A stretch of 64,000 nucleotides of DNA from Psychrobacter sp. (GCF_030454045.1 NZ_JAKDJE010000003.1:22851-86850); one strand, 5' to 3'; shown: positions 52,522 to 62,032, numbered from the stretch's first letter. Notes: generated by a model from the sequence alone, not told the origin. Numbers and translations: made by a program.

Positions 52522-54606
52522 ATGTCTAACTCGTTACCTCTTTTGCTTGAGCGTGCTATTAGTGCTAATCGCTTATCTAGTGCGCTTGAGTTGCCACTTG
52601 ATCGTAAATTAGGCGACTTATCACGCTACACCTACGTCTATGCTGATGCGTTGCCGTTGCGTATGGAGCGTAAGATTAGCGACCAGCCAGCGTCTAATGC
52701 GCTATACCTTGCGCTCAGTCAGCCGCTTGGTACGCTTGCGCCAGTCATGTATGTGACATCAAACGCGCTGCCACTGCCGCTGTCTGAGTTAATCAGCGAG
52801 CAGCCGCCTAGTAATGCGTTACCGCTTGGCTTGACTCGCAAACTTGGCACAGTCACGGGTAGTTATGTACCGCCTGTAGACCCGACAGACCCTGAAGAGC
52901 CAACCGACCCAGAGCCACCCAAAGAATACGCCCCACCGATGACCGCGTTGGCGTCATATGTCAGCAGCGTGATTACTGGCGTGCGCACAATCAATCAATG
53001 CCGTGACTGGCACCATAACGGGCATCATATCGCAAATGACCGCGCTGTCATGCGCACAGACGTGATTAACATCGGTCAGCGCTACACTATGACCCAGCGC
53101 GGACTGATAGCGATAGCTAATCCTAGCGCTACGCTGACATCGCAAGTGTTTGAGCTGGCAGCAGATGCGCGTATTAGCTATATCGCATTTATCCACATAA
53201 CTGGTGAGACTCAGTACACGCACAGCGGCACAGTCGGCTATACGCGCTGTGTTAAGGCTCACAGCGCAAAAGTGGCGCATTATCAGCAGTGCGAGACGCT
53301 ACCGCTACAATCAGCGATTAATCATAGCGTAAGCGCGGGGCACAAACTGCATGGCATGGGTATTGATAAGTGCCAAGCGGTAAAAATACAGCACGCGGTG
53401 CAAGTGCCAGATCGTTATTACCCCATACCTGAGCCGCCACCCGTTAAGCCTGATAATGTTTGCCGTATTAGGCCGCCTAGCAGTCAGTTACCGTTGCGTA
53501 TGGCACGCCGACGGGGTGGTTTATTATCAAGCAATTTACCGCTATCACTGACGTGTTGGCATGATGACCCGCCGCTATCTATACCAAATTTAAGGAGTTA
53601 TATCGTGCACAACATCATTACAGCGACGATTGGTGGCATTGCTGTCGATATATTGTCGTTTGGCATCAAGACAGACATGGACAGCTACTGTTGGCAGGGT
53701 GATATCACGATCACTGCTAAGGATTACGCTAAGATTAAGACAAAACTAGATGCACCACGCGGCTCAGAGCCGATGATTAACGTCACGGTTAATGGTTTTG
53801 TGTTCGGATTCATTGCAGAGGAGCAGTCGCGTAGCCGCAAATTTGCACAAAGCAGTCACAGTCTGTCTGGACGCTCGATTACTGCGCGATTGGGCGCGGA
53901 TTATGCGGGGTCACAAGGCGGATTGATAGATCAAGCAAGCTATGTGAGCCAAATTGTCGCGCAGCAGCTCAATGGTTTGCCTATCAGCGTGCTAGATTGG
54001 GATATTAACGACTGGTTAGTGCCAGCAGGCGCGTACAGCGTCGCTAATAAGACGCCAATTGCCGTTATTCAAGATGTTGCAGAGGCTGGAGGCGGGTTTG
54101 TCGTCAGTGATGCGTCACAGGCAACATTGTCGGTCAAACCACGCTGGCCTGTCGCTGCATGGCAGCTAAGTAGCGCTACGCCAGACGTAACAGTGCCTAT
54201 CGATGTGATAACCGATATCAGCGACAAAAGACGCACCAATGCACAGTATAACACGGTTTTGCTGACGGGTTCTAGTGAGGGTGGCGAGGTTTATCGCCAA
54301 AATCAAGGCCAAGACGCTGAGGCACCGACCCATAGTCACGACCTATACACAGATAGAGATGCTATCGTCCCCGCTGGCACAGCTATACTGTCAGACAGCG
54401 GCATTCATGGCGACTACACGCTCAAGATGCGCTGGGCGGATAAATACAACATACAGCTCGCACAATTAGGGCAGGTTTGGCAGATTAACGACCCAGAGGG
54501 CGCATGGCGTGGCGTCGTCACAGGCGTGAGCGTCGATACTGGGCTGGATGATGGTGCTTTGACAGTATCGCAGACGGTCACTGTTGATCGCTATATGGAC
54601 GTATAA
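52522..54606 (+). CDS. Tail hub-like protein with N-terminal LPL repeats
   Basis: A 694-residue protein. Residues 1-113 carry three tandem repeats of about 38 residues with a core like SNALPLxLxRxIS...SNALxLxLxRxLG. A Pro/Glu/Asp linker follows (118-138). A central domain (140-310) has many His and Cys residues (WHHNGHHIAND). A partial repeat recurs near 320-345 (SSQLPLRMARRR, SSNLPLSL). The C-terminal half (355-690) looks like a baseplate hub (GGIAVDILSFGIKTDMDSY, ISVLDWDINDWLVPAGAY). It probably forms the tail tip that contacts the host. Confidence 0.7.
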   Translation: MSNSLPLLLERAISANRLSSALELPLDRKLGDLSRYTYVYADALPLRMERKISDQPASNALYLALSQPLGTLAPVMYVTSNALPLPLSELISEQPPSNALPLGLTRKLGTVTGSYVPPVDPTDPEEPTDPEPPKEYAPPMTALASYVSSVITGVRTINQCRDWHHNGHHIANDRAVMRTDVINIGQRYTMTQRGLIAIANPSATLTSQVFELAADARISYIAFIHITGETQYTHSGTVGYTRCVKAHSAKVAHYQQCETLPLQSAINHSVSAGHKLHGMGIDKCQAVKIQHAVQVPDRYYPIPEPPPVKPDNVCRIRPPSSQLPLRMARRRGGLLSSNLPLSLTCWHDDPPLSIPNLRSYIVHNIITATIGGIAVDILSFGIKTDMDSYCWQGDITITAKDYAKIKTKLDAPRGSEPMINVTVNGFVFGFIAEEQSRSRKFAQSSHSLSGRSITARLGADYAGSQGGLIDQASYVSQIVAQQLNGLPISVLDWDINDWLVPAGAYSVANKTPIAVIQDVAEAGGGFVVSDASQATLSVKPRWPVAAWQLSSATPDVTVPIDVITDISDKRRTNAQYNTVLLTGSSEGGEVYRQNQGQDAEAPTHSHDLYTDRDAIVPAGTAILSDSGIHGDYTLKMRWADKYNIQLAQLGQVWQINDPEGAWRGVVTGVSVDTGLDDGALTVSQTVTVDRYMDV

Positions 54607-54616
54607 GGAGCGCACG

Positions 54617-54844
54617 GTGAATCTATTAAGTCAGTTTAATCAGATATTGGGGCGTACAGAGCGAGGCGTGGCACGTATCACAGGACAGCGTGGCGGCGGG
54701 CAGGTAGTCGCTCAGACAACATCTGGTGCGACCATATTGCTCACAGGTGAGATGGAGACAGGTAAGATGTGCTATTACGAAAAGAGAAGTTCAAAGGTAC
54801 TAGGCGAAGCACCAGACGTTATCTATTCAAAGTATAGCGTTTAG
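54617..54844 (+). CDS. Small last gene of the tail operon
   Basis: A 75-residue protein starting at GTG 54617, which has AAGGAG 6 bases upstream; the ATG at 54584 lies inside the preceding gene and lacks a site. It begins MNLLSQFNQILGRTERGVAR and is Gly/Thr-rich, then ends KSSKVL-like RSSKVLGEAPDVIYSKYSV. A short beta-strand protein of a tail tip is likely. It ends 26 bp before the first right-end transposase site. Confidence 0.7.
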   Translation: MNLLSQFNQILGRTERGVARITGQRGGGQVVAQTTSGATILLTGEMETGKMCYYEKRSSKVLGEAPDVIYSKYSV

Positions 54845-54870
54845 CAGGTGTTTAAACGCTGTATAATGTT

Positions 54871-54972
54871 AGGCGTTTAATACTGCATACCTATGCAAAA
54901 CTAAACGCCTATTTGAATTTACGTTATGCACTATTAAATGCTTATTTATGCAAAACTAAACGCCTTTTTACA
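54871..54972. promoter_or_regulatory. Right-end transposase binding sites and prophage terminus
   Basis: R1 at 54947-54965 and R3 at 54892-54910 are identical (TATGCAAAACTAAACGCCT). R2 at 54925-54943 is a variant (TATGCACTATTAAATGCTT). A fourth copy in opposite orientation lies at 54871-54889 (AGGCGTTTAATACTGCATA). R1 and R2 are 22 bp apart, as in Mu, and R1 ends 7 bp before the CA terminus, mirroring L1. The rest of 54973-55181 is host DNA without a recognised gene. Confidence 0.75.
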
Positions 54973-55181
54973 GCTACTCATTCATTGGAAAGCTACTTTT
55001 CTTATTAATACATATCATTTTTAGCAAGTGAGAGAGGTTGCACAGAGCGATAAAATAACTGACTCACACAGTTAGCGACAAAAACCTATAATCAAAAGCA
55101 CTGCTGTTATAAATAATTGCTATCATAGGCCAGATATTATGTGTTCTTCATTGTGCCACTCGTTAAGCTAAGAGGTTTGTT

Positions 55182-57155
55182 TTGTCTACTAAGCATAATC
55201 TGACTCCCAGTACCGCGTCCTCTCTCCTAAATTCCATCATCAAAATACCCTCTATAGTCATAGCGCTGCTGCTGGCTGCCGTGTTGAGTATGGTGGTGCC
55301 GCATACTGCTTTTGCTGCAGAAACGACAACGCTTGGCGTAAATGGCACGACTGGCAGTGAAGAGTCGGCGAGCACGCCTATACCAGATTCGTTTGGGCGT
55401 GACACACCGCGCCACACCGTACAGGGTTTTATCAGTGCACTGGGTGAAAACGATTATTTGCTGGCAAGCAATTATCTTAATTTATCCAAGTCTGATAACC
55501 CAACCACAGTCGTACGTCAGTTTAAGCAAGCCCTGGATGCAGGTGGCCGATTTCGGCCTGACCTACAGATCAGTAATACCCCTGAGGGCAATCTCACGGA
55601 TCAATTACCACCGAATCAAGAAAATGTCGGTGTGATTAACATCGGTGAAAAAAGTGTGTCGTTGTTACTAGAAAAAGTGGTCTCTAAAGAGAACGAGCAA
55701 TATTGGCAGTTCTCGAGTGAGACGCTGAGTTCCATACCAGAAGTGATAGAAAACTCAGAGCCGACCTTGGTGTCGCGCTACACGGTGGATTCATTAGATG
55801 GCAAAAAGCTCTTTGGTTATCAGTTGGCTGATTTGGTCGCTGCGCTATCCATGATTGTGAGCAGCTTTGTCCTCACTTATATCGCAGTATGGCTGTTATA
55901 CCATCTATTGAGGATTGTTTATCCTCGTGTGCGCGGTGTGCCTTTGCCATTACCGGACAAAGTGATACTGCCGCTTTCTGTGGTCATTATGGCGCTGATC
56001 TTATCTGAAGTGATGGTCTATGCAGGCGTGTCCGTCACGCTGCGCGAACCAGTCAATCGCTTTACTGATATTGCTTCTTGGTTGGCATTGACTTGGCTGT
56101 TGCTGAGGGTTATTGATGCGATATTCACTCGCGCTGTCAATCTGAGCTATAAGAAAAACTATACTGAACGTGTCTCTATTTTGGGACTGCTCCGAAAAGT
56201 CGTCAAAGCATTACTGTTGATATTTGCGGTTATCGTCATTTTTGGTAATTTGGGTTTTGACTTAACCACAGGTATTGCTGCACTGGGTGTGGGTGGTTTG
56301 GCATTGGCACTTGGTGCACAAAAGACCATTGAAAATCTCGTTGGGAGCGTCGTTGTCGTAGCGGATTCGCCCGTACGTATCGGTGATTATTGCAAATTTG
56401 GCACTTATGAAGGTACTGTTATTGACATCGGTATTCGCTCATCACGTGTGCGCACATTGACACGGACCATTGTCACGGTGCCAAACGGTGATTTTTCATC
56501 GATGCAGATTGAAAACTTTACCTCGCGTGATATGTTCCGCTTCTTTCATCAGTTATATCTGAAGCGTACTGCGGATATCGATGTGGTCTTCAAGATGGTC
56601 AAAGACTTAGATGAGTTTTTAAAAGAGCATGAGATGACCAACCAAGAGTGGAATCAAGTTAATATTTTAGAGCTACGCCAAGACTGCTACGTCATTCAGC
56701 TACAGGCATATATCAATGCCAATGATGTGATGGAGTTTTATGATAAGCAAAACGTGGTATTCGTTGATGTATTAAACCAAGTCGCAAAATATGATGTCGA
56801 ACATGCATTGCCAACCCAGCAGCTGATTGTCAATCAAGCTGAGCTTGAACATCATATGGAAAACAATATTGTTAAAACAGAGGATGACGCCTCAGAAGAC
56901 CATAGCAATACGAATAGCAATGAAACAAATGTCAGTTTAGAAGGCAATGGTGATAATAATTCTGATGATGTGACTATCAACAAAGACCCCGACAATGCTA
57001 ACGATGATATGGCAAATAACCACAAGTTATCTATGGCAACTGTCAGTAGAAAGGGTGCGCTAAAAGCGCTCAAACACAAAAGTCGTATGCTACGAAAAAG
57101 TAAGTTTAAACACACCAAGCATAAATTTAGCCTTTCTATATGGAATCAGCCTTAG
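55182..57155 (+). CDS. MscS-family mechanosensitive ion channel
   Basis: A 657-residue protein with an N-terminal signal-like segment (IKIPSIVIALLLAAVLSMVV, cleavage near HTAFA), a periplasmic domain (50-220), several transmembrane helices (about 225-400) and the MscS core: GIAALGVGGLALALGAQKTI, NLVGSVVVVADSPVRIGDYC, RTLTRTIVTVPNGDFSSM. The C-terminal 100 residues are acidic and then basic and look disordered. It opens under membrane tension to release solutes on osmotic downshift. The frame has no early ATG; TTG 55182 after AGAGG is the likely start. It is the first host gene right of the prophage. Confidence 0.92.
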   Translation: MSTKHNLTPSTASSLLNSIIKIPSIVIALLLAAVLSMVVPHTAFAAETTTLGVNGTTGSEESASTPIPDSFGRDTPRHTVQGFISALGENDYLLASNYLNLSKSDNPTTVVRQFKQALDAGGRFRPDLQISNTPEGNLTDQLPPNQENVGVINIGEKSVSLLLEKVVSKENEQYWQFSSETLSSIPEVIENSEPTLVSRYTVDSLDGKKLFGYQLADLVAALSMIVSSFVLTYIAVWLLYHLLRIVYPRVRGVPLPLPDKVILPLSVVIMALILSEVMVYAGVSVTLREPVNRFTDIASWLALTWLLLRVIDAIFTRAVNLSYKKNYTERVSILGLLRKVVKALLLIFAVIVIFGNLGFDLTTGIAALGVGGLALALGAQKTIENLVGSVVVVADSPVRIGDYCKFGTYEGTVIDIGIRSSRVRTLTRTIVTVPNGDFSSMQIENFTSRDMFRFFHQLYLKRTADIDVVFKMVKDLDEFLKEHEMTNQEWNQVNILELRQDCYVIQLQAYINANDVMEFYDKQNVVFVDVLNQVAKYDVEHALPTQQLIVNQAELEHHMENNIVKTEDDASEDHSNTNSNETNVSLEGNGDNNSDDVTINKDPDNANDDMANNHKLSMATVSRKGALKALKHKSRMLRKSKFKHTKHKFSLSIWNQP

Positions 57156-57197
57156 GCAAGAACTCTTCGCCTACGGCTATTTACTTTGTCAGGTGAG

Positions 57198-57830
57198 TCA
57201 TAAAGGAATGGCGTTTTTATTGCGCAATGAGCCGTAGTATGACCACAGAAGTAGGCTGGCAGCGCTGCGATAAGGTGACCAGTGCTGAGTGAGGTTGTTA
57301 AGCTGCTTAGGTGTTGGTCGTTCGGCTAGACCCAGCAACGCCATTGCTGCCACTTTGATCGCCAAATCATCGACCGCGAGTATGTCTGCACGTTTTAAGG
57401 AAAATAATAAATACATCTCTGCGGTCCAGCGTCCGATACCAGTGACCGCCGTAAGCGTTTTGATGGCGTCTTCATTAGGCATATTTTCTAAAGCTGCAAA
57501 ATCGATATTATGATCGACCAAGGAGCGCACATAGCGAGTTTTTTGTTTAGACAGCCCTTGCGCCTTTAAGGTATCGTCTGTCGCTTCACGAATGTCATGA
57601 GGTGTGGTTAATTTGGCCTCAACCAATCTTTTCCAAATACTTGCCGCCGCCGCAACAGACAACTGCTGACCGACCATCGCTCTCATTAATTGCTCAAACC
57701 CACCTGCATTGTGCCTAAGATCAGGTAGACCAACTTGCTCGTAGACAGCCGCGAATTTTGGCTCAATTGCAATTAATGCGGTGATGTTTTCCTGTAGTGC
57801 TTGTTTATTTTTAATGGTTTTGATACTCAT
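57198..57830 (-). CDS. DNA-3-methyladenine glycosylase II (AlkA-like)
   Basis: About 210 residues from MSIKTIKNK (ATG 57830); the frame is open to 57896 but the upstream part adds nothing recognisable. It has the HhH-GPD signature: GGFEQLMRAMVGQQLSVAAA, LTAVTGIGRWTAEMYLLF and the catalytic Asp in ILAVDDLAIKVA. It removes alkylated purines in base-excision repair. The helix-hairpin-helix and Asp are intact; the N-terminal TBP-like domain of E. coli AlkA is absent, as in the short family members. Confidence 0.9.
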   Translation of the reverse strand: MSIKTIKNKQALQENITALIAIEPKFAAVYEQVGLPDLRHNAGGFEQLMRAMVGQQLSVAAAASIWKRLVEAKLTTPHDIREATDDTLKAQGLSKQKTRYVRSLVDHNIDFAALENMPNEDAIKTLTAVTGIGRWTAEMYLLFSLKRADILAVDDLAIKVAAMALLGLAERPTPKQLNNLTQHWSPYRSAASLLLWSYYGSLRNKNAIPL

Positions 57831-57940
57831 AGGGATTTCGCTTGGCTCATTAAACAGTGCTCTAATAAACTTAATAGTAAAGGGTAAGAGGCACATATTA
57901 AAGGGAAAATCGTTAAAGATTGATATACGAGTTATAGATA

Positions 57941-57973
57941 AAAAAAGGACTGCAAGTAAGCAGTCCTTTTTTT
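57941..57973. terminator. Bidirectional-looking terminator
   Basis: AAAAAGGACTG and CAGTCCTTTTT pair around a 7-base loop, with A- and T-runs on either side. It lies just past the stop of the minus-strand Smr gene, so it ends the trp-smr transcript. Confidence 0.85.
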
Positions 57974-58003
57974 ATCTAATAGAGTTGTCATAAGCGATGA
58001 CTT

Positions 58004-58735
58004 CTATTCACCATCTGTTTTAGGCTTTTTGAGCAGTACCAATACCGCGCCATTGCCACCGTCTTTTGGCGGTGCAGAGCAAAATGCCAATACTTCTGGC
58101 AATTGACGTAACCAACCATTGACACAGGTCTTTAGAATCGCTTCGCTACCTTTACCATGAACGATTTTTACCATGGTTTCATTTTTTTGTTTTGCTTGAC
58201 TCAGTAGCTGAGTCATGGCGTCGCGGGCTTCTTCTATCGTACAACCATGGATATCTACCGCATCATACCAACGCAGCTTGCCTTTTTTGAGCTGATCGAA
58301 GATTTTGTTTTGCAAGGTTGGCTGCTTATATGAGAGGTAAGCTTCAGCGGCGACAGGGTTTAGTAGCGCCTGCATGTCTGACAAGCCTGCGCCCAAGTCA
58401 CTGGCTTCACTACCTTGTGCCGCGGCACGTTTTGATAGCGTCACTGCATCAGGTTTGCCAGCTTTATTCGCTTTGACTGGTGAGCGTACATTTTTGTCTT
58501 CTAGTTGCTGAACACCATGCATCGCTTGCATAAACAGCACTTTATCATCGTCGACATGCTCGCTGTCCATTTGTTTAACGGTCTTTTTGACTTGCTTTTG
58601 CGTTGGCAAAGCGACAGGCTCAGTGGGCTTTTGATTTTCGCCTTCAGGGCTATTGGTATCTCGGCCTTTACTCAATTGGCCCTTTAGTTCTTTGAGTTGA
58701 TCTTGCATTTCTTTTGAAAACAGAGAGTTTGACAT
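58004..58735 (-). CDS. Smr-domain protein (SmrA-type putative endonuclease)
   Basis: A 243-residue protein with a variable, charged N-terminus (1-130) and a C-terminal Smr domain: VDIHGCTIEEARDAMTQLL near 160, MVKIVHGKGSEAI near 190 and LPEVLAFCSAPPKDGG. These motifs correspond to the LDLHG and HGKG boxes. Smr domains nick DNA or cleave RNA; recent work on relatives links them to rescue of collided ribosomes. It lies 93 bp past trpC on the same strand, so it may be carried by the same transcript. Confidence 0.9.
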   Translation of the reverse strand: MSNSLFSKEMQDQLKELKGQLSKGRDTNSPEGENQKPTEPVALPTQKQVKKTVKQMDSEHVDDDKVLFMQAMHGVQQLEDKNVRSPVKANKAGKPDAVTLSKRAAAQGSEASDLGAGLSDMQALLNPVAAEAYLSYKQPTLQNKIFDQLKKGKLRWYDAVDIHGCTIEEARDAMTQLLSQAKQKNETMVKIVHGKGSEAILKTCVNGWLRQLPEVLAFCSAPPKDGGNGAVLVLLKKPKTDGE

Positions 58736-58828
58736 AAAAGTTAACGTATCGTTGATGGATGAAAGAAAGTTTGAATAAGCTATATGATAGCCGATTTATT
58801 CAAGTGGTTTATATAAGTGTGAGTTACT

Positions 58829-59704
58829 TTACTCGTCTACTGCAACGCTCGCAAGTAAGGATTGTAACGCTTGTCCAGGGTGATCGGTTTTCATAAATTG
58901 CTCACCGATTAAAAAGGTCTGAATATTATTATCTAACATAAGACGAATATCATCACTATCATGAATACCACTTTCGGTTACAATAAGTGGTGTGCTCGCT
59001 GTATCGTCAGTATCGGCTGCGAGCGCTTCTATTAGTAGGTTTTTTAAATCAAGTGTGGTTTGCAAACTGACCTCAAATGTATTTAGGTCGCGATTATTGA
59101 TACCGTAGATATTGTGCGCTGAGCGTGGCAGTTGTAGCGCCCGATCAAGCTCAGACTGTGTATGTACTTCTATCAATACATCCATACCAAGCTCAATACT
59201 CAGCGCATGCAGTTCTTGTACTTGTGCATCGTCTAGGCAGGCCATAATGAGTAAGATACAGTCAGCCCCCATCAAGTATGCTTGATATACTTGGTAGGCA
59301 TCAATCATAAAGTCTTTGCGTAGTATCGGTAAGCTTGAGACATTTGCTGCTTGAATAAGATAGGTATCATCGCCCTGAAAATAATCGCGATCAGTCAAAA
59401 CCGACAGACAGCTGGCGCCCGCTTGCTCGTACTGCTGCGCAAAGAGTGCAGGGGTAAAATTATGATTGATAATGCCTTTGGAAGGCGAGGCCTTTTTGAT
59501 TTCGGCGATGATACCAACGCCGTTATTTTTAGCGCTAGAGGCGCGTAGGGCATTGGCAAAGCCTCGGCGTGGCTTATGGTCAGCTGCGACTTTTGCTTTT
59601 AATTCGTCAAGTGATAATATCTCGCGCGCCGCTTTTACCTCTTTTACTTTGGTTGCAACGATGCGCCGTAGCACGGAAGGTATGTCTGATTTTGTTATGG
59701 TCAT
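58829..59704 (-). CDS. trpC: Indole-3-glycerol phosphate synthase
   Basis: About 291 residues from ATG 59704; TTG 59716 upstream would add four residues. The TIM-barrel motifs are complete: GIIAEIKKASPSKGII near 65, LRKDFMIDAYQVYQA near 125, GINNRDLNTFEV near 195 and IVTESGIHDSDD near 235. It closes the indole ring from CdRP in tryptophan synthesis. The protein is TrpC alone, not the TrpC-TrpF fusion of enterobacteria. It is 80 bp downstream of trpD. Confidence 0.95.
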   Translation of the reverse strand: MTITKSDIPSVLRRIVATKVKEVKAAREILSLDELKAKVAADHKPRRGFANALRASSAKNNGVGIIAEIKKASPSKGIINHNFTPALFAQQYEQAGASCLSVLTDRDYFQGDDTYLIQAANVSSLPILRKDFMIDAYQVYQAYLMGADCILLIMACLDDAQVQELHALSIELGMDVLIEVHTQSELDRALQLPRSAHNIYGINNRDLNTFEVSLQTTLDLKNLLIEALAADTDDTASTPLIVTESGIHDSDDIRLMLDNNIQTFLIGEQFMKTDHPGQALQSLLASVAVDE

Positions 59705-59784
59705 GCTGTTATCCAAATATCATAAAAGGTGAATGGGCTTAAATAAGGTCGCGGTTAATTTTTGACGAGTTGGGTGCGTAGCAA

Positions 59785-60903
59785 TTAACCTTCAGACACT
59801 AGCTGCTGTGTGTACTTGGCCAAAGACTCAAGCTTGAGTAAGGCATCGCCGTTTTGGATAACGCTTTGTGCTCGGCTGACGCCGTTGGGATAATTGCTGG
59901 CAAGTCCTGCTGTATATATGGCCGCCCCTGCGTTCAATGCAATCATGTCACGAGCCTTTAGAACGGCGCGGTCATGAGTGTCTGTACCAGATAACGCGGC
60001 ACGAATGAGCGCAAGGCTTTGTTCTGGAGAGTCGACATCGAGACCGATGAGCGTTTGAGATTCAATACCCGCATCTTCTGGCATCATCTCATACACAGAT
60101 ATCTCACCGTCTTTTAATTCGGCAACTGTGGTCGAGGTTGCCAGACTGATTTCATCCAGACCATCTTTTGCTCCGACGACCATGACATGACGAGCCCCTA
60201 AGTTTTTCATGACCTTGGCGATTGGCTCACACAGCTGTGCGGTAAAGACGCCGATAACTAGGTTTGGCGTACCAGCTGGATTGGTCAATGGGCCTAAAAT
60301 ATTAAAGATGGTACGTGCTTTTAGCTCACGGCGTACAGGATTGGCATAACGCATGGCGCTGTGGTGATTGGGGGCAAACAAAAAGCCAATCCCTTCATTT
60401 TCGATACAGTCCTTTGCTTGCTCTGGCGTGAGCGCAAGACTGATACCTGCTTGCTCCAGTAAGTCTGAGCTACCAGATCTGGTTGAGACGCCGCGATTGC
60501 CATGTTTGGCAACTTGTGCGCCTGCTGCGGCAACTACCAATGCCGATGCGGTCGATACATTAAATAAGTTGGCACCATCTCCGCCCGTACCGACAATATC
60601 AACTAAATAATTGCAGTTTTTTGGCTCGATATTGGCGGCCAGCGCACGCATGGCACTAGCTGATGCGGTGATCTCATCGATGGATTCGCCTTTCATGCGT
60701 AATCCGGTCAAAATAGCGCCCATCATGGCATCACTGCATCGGCCTTGCATGATGATTAGCATGACTTGATACATCTCATCAAAAGTCAGATCAATGTGCT
60801 GAAATATTCTGCCTAGCGCGGTTGTGAGCAATTGATGCGTTTGCTCATCAGACAATTTTTCAATATCTTCTGGTGTGTGTGTGTTTTCTGTTGTTGTACT
60901 CAT
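59785..60903 (-). CDS. trpD: Anthranilate phosphoribosyltransferase
   Basis: About 372 residues from ATG 60903 (MSTTTENTHTPED), which has AGAGAGA upstream; the frame is open for 25 further codons without typical sequence. The family motifs are present: VDIVGTGGDGANLFNVSTA near 105, VAKHGNRGVSTRSGSSDLLE near 125, FLFAPNHHSAMRYANPVRRE near 175 and NILGPLTNPA near 200. It joins anthranilate to PRPP. A 30-residue low-complexity N-terminal extension is unusual. It lies between trpG and trpC. Confidence 0.95.
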   Translation of the reverse strand: MSTTTENTHTPEDIEKLSDEQTHQLLTTALGRIFQHIDLTFDEMYQVMLIIMQGRCSDAMMGAILTGLRMKGESIDEITASASAMRALAANIEPKNCNYLVDIVGTGGDGANLFNVSTASALVVAAAGAQVAKHGNRGVSTRSGSSDLLEQAGISLALTPEQAKDCIENEGIGFLFAPNHHSAMRYANPVRRELKARTIFNILGPLTNPAGTPNLVIGVFTAQLCEPIAKVMKNLGARHVMVVGAKDGLDEISLATSTTVAELKDGEISVYEMMPEDAGIESQTLIGLDVDSPEQSLALIRAALSGTDTHDRAVLKARDMIALNAGAAIYTAGLASNYPNGVSRAQSVIQNGDALLKLESLAKYTQQLVSEG

Positions 60904-60985
60904 TATGATCTCTCTTACTATTATTTTTATGGGAATCTGTTTATGGTTTGGAATAGAGTAATAAAAGCGGGATGTCAAGTCAAAA

Positions 60986-61609
60986 TCAGCCTATTTGGGG
61001 TAACTCGTCGGATGTCAGTGTCGCCACCCCGTGAGTCTGCAAAAAGTTATTGAGCAGCTGATATCCTGCTTCACTCAAGATGGACTCAGGATGGAATTGT
61101 ACACCTTCTATGGCAAGCGTTTTATGACGAATACCCATGATTTCCTCCATACGACCATCAACGCTCTGCGTCCATGCGGTCAGCTCAAAACAATCTGGCA
61201 AGGTGTGCTTATCAATGACGAGTGAGTGATAACGCGTCACTTGTGATGGGTTTGGAAGCCCAGCAAATACCCCTTTGTTATTATGATATACAGCGGATAA
61301 GCGCCCGTGCATGACTTCACCAGCTTTAACCACTTGACCACCAAACGCTTGACCGATGGCTTGATGACCCAAGCAAATACCAAGGATAGGAATAATGCCC
61401 TGAAATCGCTCGATAACCTCTAGCGAGATACCGGCACGATCAGGGTCGCATGGGCCTGGACCGATAACAATGACATCAGGGGCAAGGATCTGAATCTGCT
61501 CAATACTTATCTGGTCATTAGGACAAACCGTAATATCCTGTTTTAATTCGCCAAAGTACTGCACGATATTGTACGTAAAACTGTCGTAGTTATCGATCAT
61601 CAGAATCAT
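60986..61609 (-). CDS. trpG: Anthranilate synthase component II (glutamine amidotransferase)
   Basis: A 207-residue class I amidotransferase: MIDNYDSFTYNIVQYFGE at the start, VIGPGPCDPDRAGISLEVI near 50, the nucleophile Cys in PILGICLGHQAIGQAFGG near 80, and the His-Glu pair in GVQFHPESILSEAG near 175. It supplies ammonia to TrpE, which is not in this window, and could also serve PabB in folate synthesis. It heads the trpG-trpD-trpC unit, and its promoter lies in the region shared with glnA. Confidence 0.94.
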   Translation of the reverse strand: MILMIDNYDSFTYNIVQYFGELKQDITVCPNDQISIEQIQILAPDVIVIGPGPCDPDRAGISLEVIERFQGIIPILGICLGHQAIGQAFGGQVVKAGEVMHGRLSAVYHNNKGVFAGLPNPSQVTRYHSLVIDKHTLPDCFELTAWTQSVDGRMEEIMGIRHKTLAIEGVQFHPESILSEAGYQLLNNFLQTHGVATLTSDELPQIG

Positions 61610-61825
61610 TAAAAGGTCAACTTATCAATTTTATTGTAGTTCCAAAGCTTTGCGTCAGTAAGCGATAACGCCATCTGACTGTATAAAGCGTCGTTATCTT
61701 ACCACTATTTTTCCCTCTATCAAATGCAGGGAGCGAGCCTGCCAGATAAGTCTTATATAAAGAGGGCTTTGCTCATTCTGATATTTTTCATTTAAGTATA
61801 AGTTGGCAAATAAATATATCGTTAT

Positions 61826-61908
61826 TGCACCATGGGAGAACAGTTAAATAAGGGTAATATCTCAAAAGCACTATAGTGGTGCATATGTATCATCATTGGT
61901 GCGCCAAT
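61826..61908. promoter_or_regulatory. NtrC-like binding sites upstream of glnA
   Basis: AGCACTATAGTGGTGCA (61867-61883) matches the NtrC consensus TGCACC-N5-TGGTGCA closely. A half-site TTGCACCA lies at 61825-61832 and the dyad TTGGTGCGCCAA at 61896-61907. They are about 125-210 bp upstream of the sigma-54 promoter, a normal enhancer distance. The remainder of 61610-62032 must also hold the trpG promoter, which I could not pinpoint. Confidence 0.65.
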
Positions 61909-62032
61909 TAATACCGCAACATAGAGGTAGTTGTACAAAATAGTTATTTATATCAGCGTAATTTTTTATAAGTAACTGTAAATAATAGAAATAAATTATT
62001 TTTAATATAAACTCCACCAGCTCAAAAATATA

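Larger units (their letters stand above)
21081..54972 (+). mobile_element. Mu-like transposable prophage (siphovirus-type tail)
   Basis: About 33.9 kb. The gene order follows Mu (repressor, ner, A, B, gemA, mor, lysis, terminase, portal, F, I/Z, capsid, tail), but the tail is that of a non-contractile phage with a 1143-residue tape measure and no sheath protein. The left terminus starts TGTGGGG at 21081 and the right terminus ends TTTTACA at 54972. In both, a 19-bp transposase-like site begins exactly 7 bp from the end. The 4-bp direct repeat GCTA lies immediately outside both ends (21077-21080, 54973-54976). Mu itself makes 5-bp duplications, so the last base is uncertain. All core modules read as intact, so the phage could be inducible. 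Confidence 0.93.
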
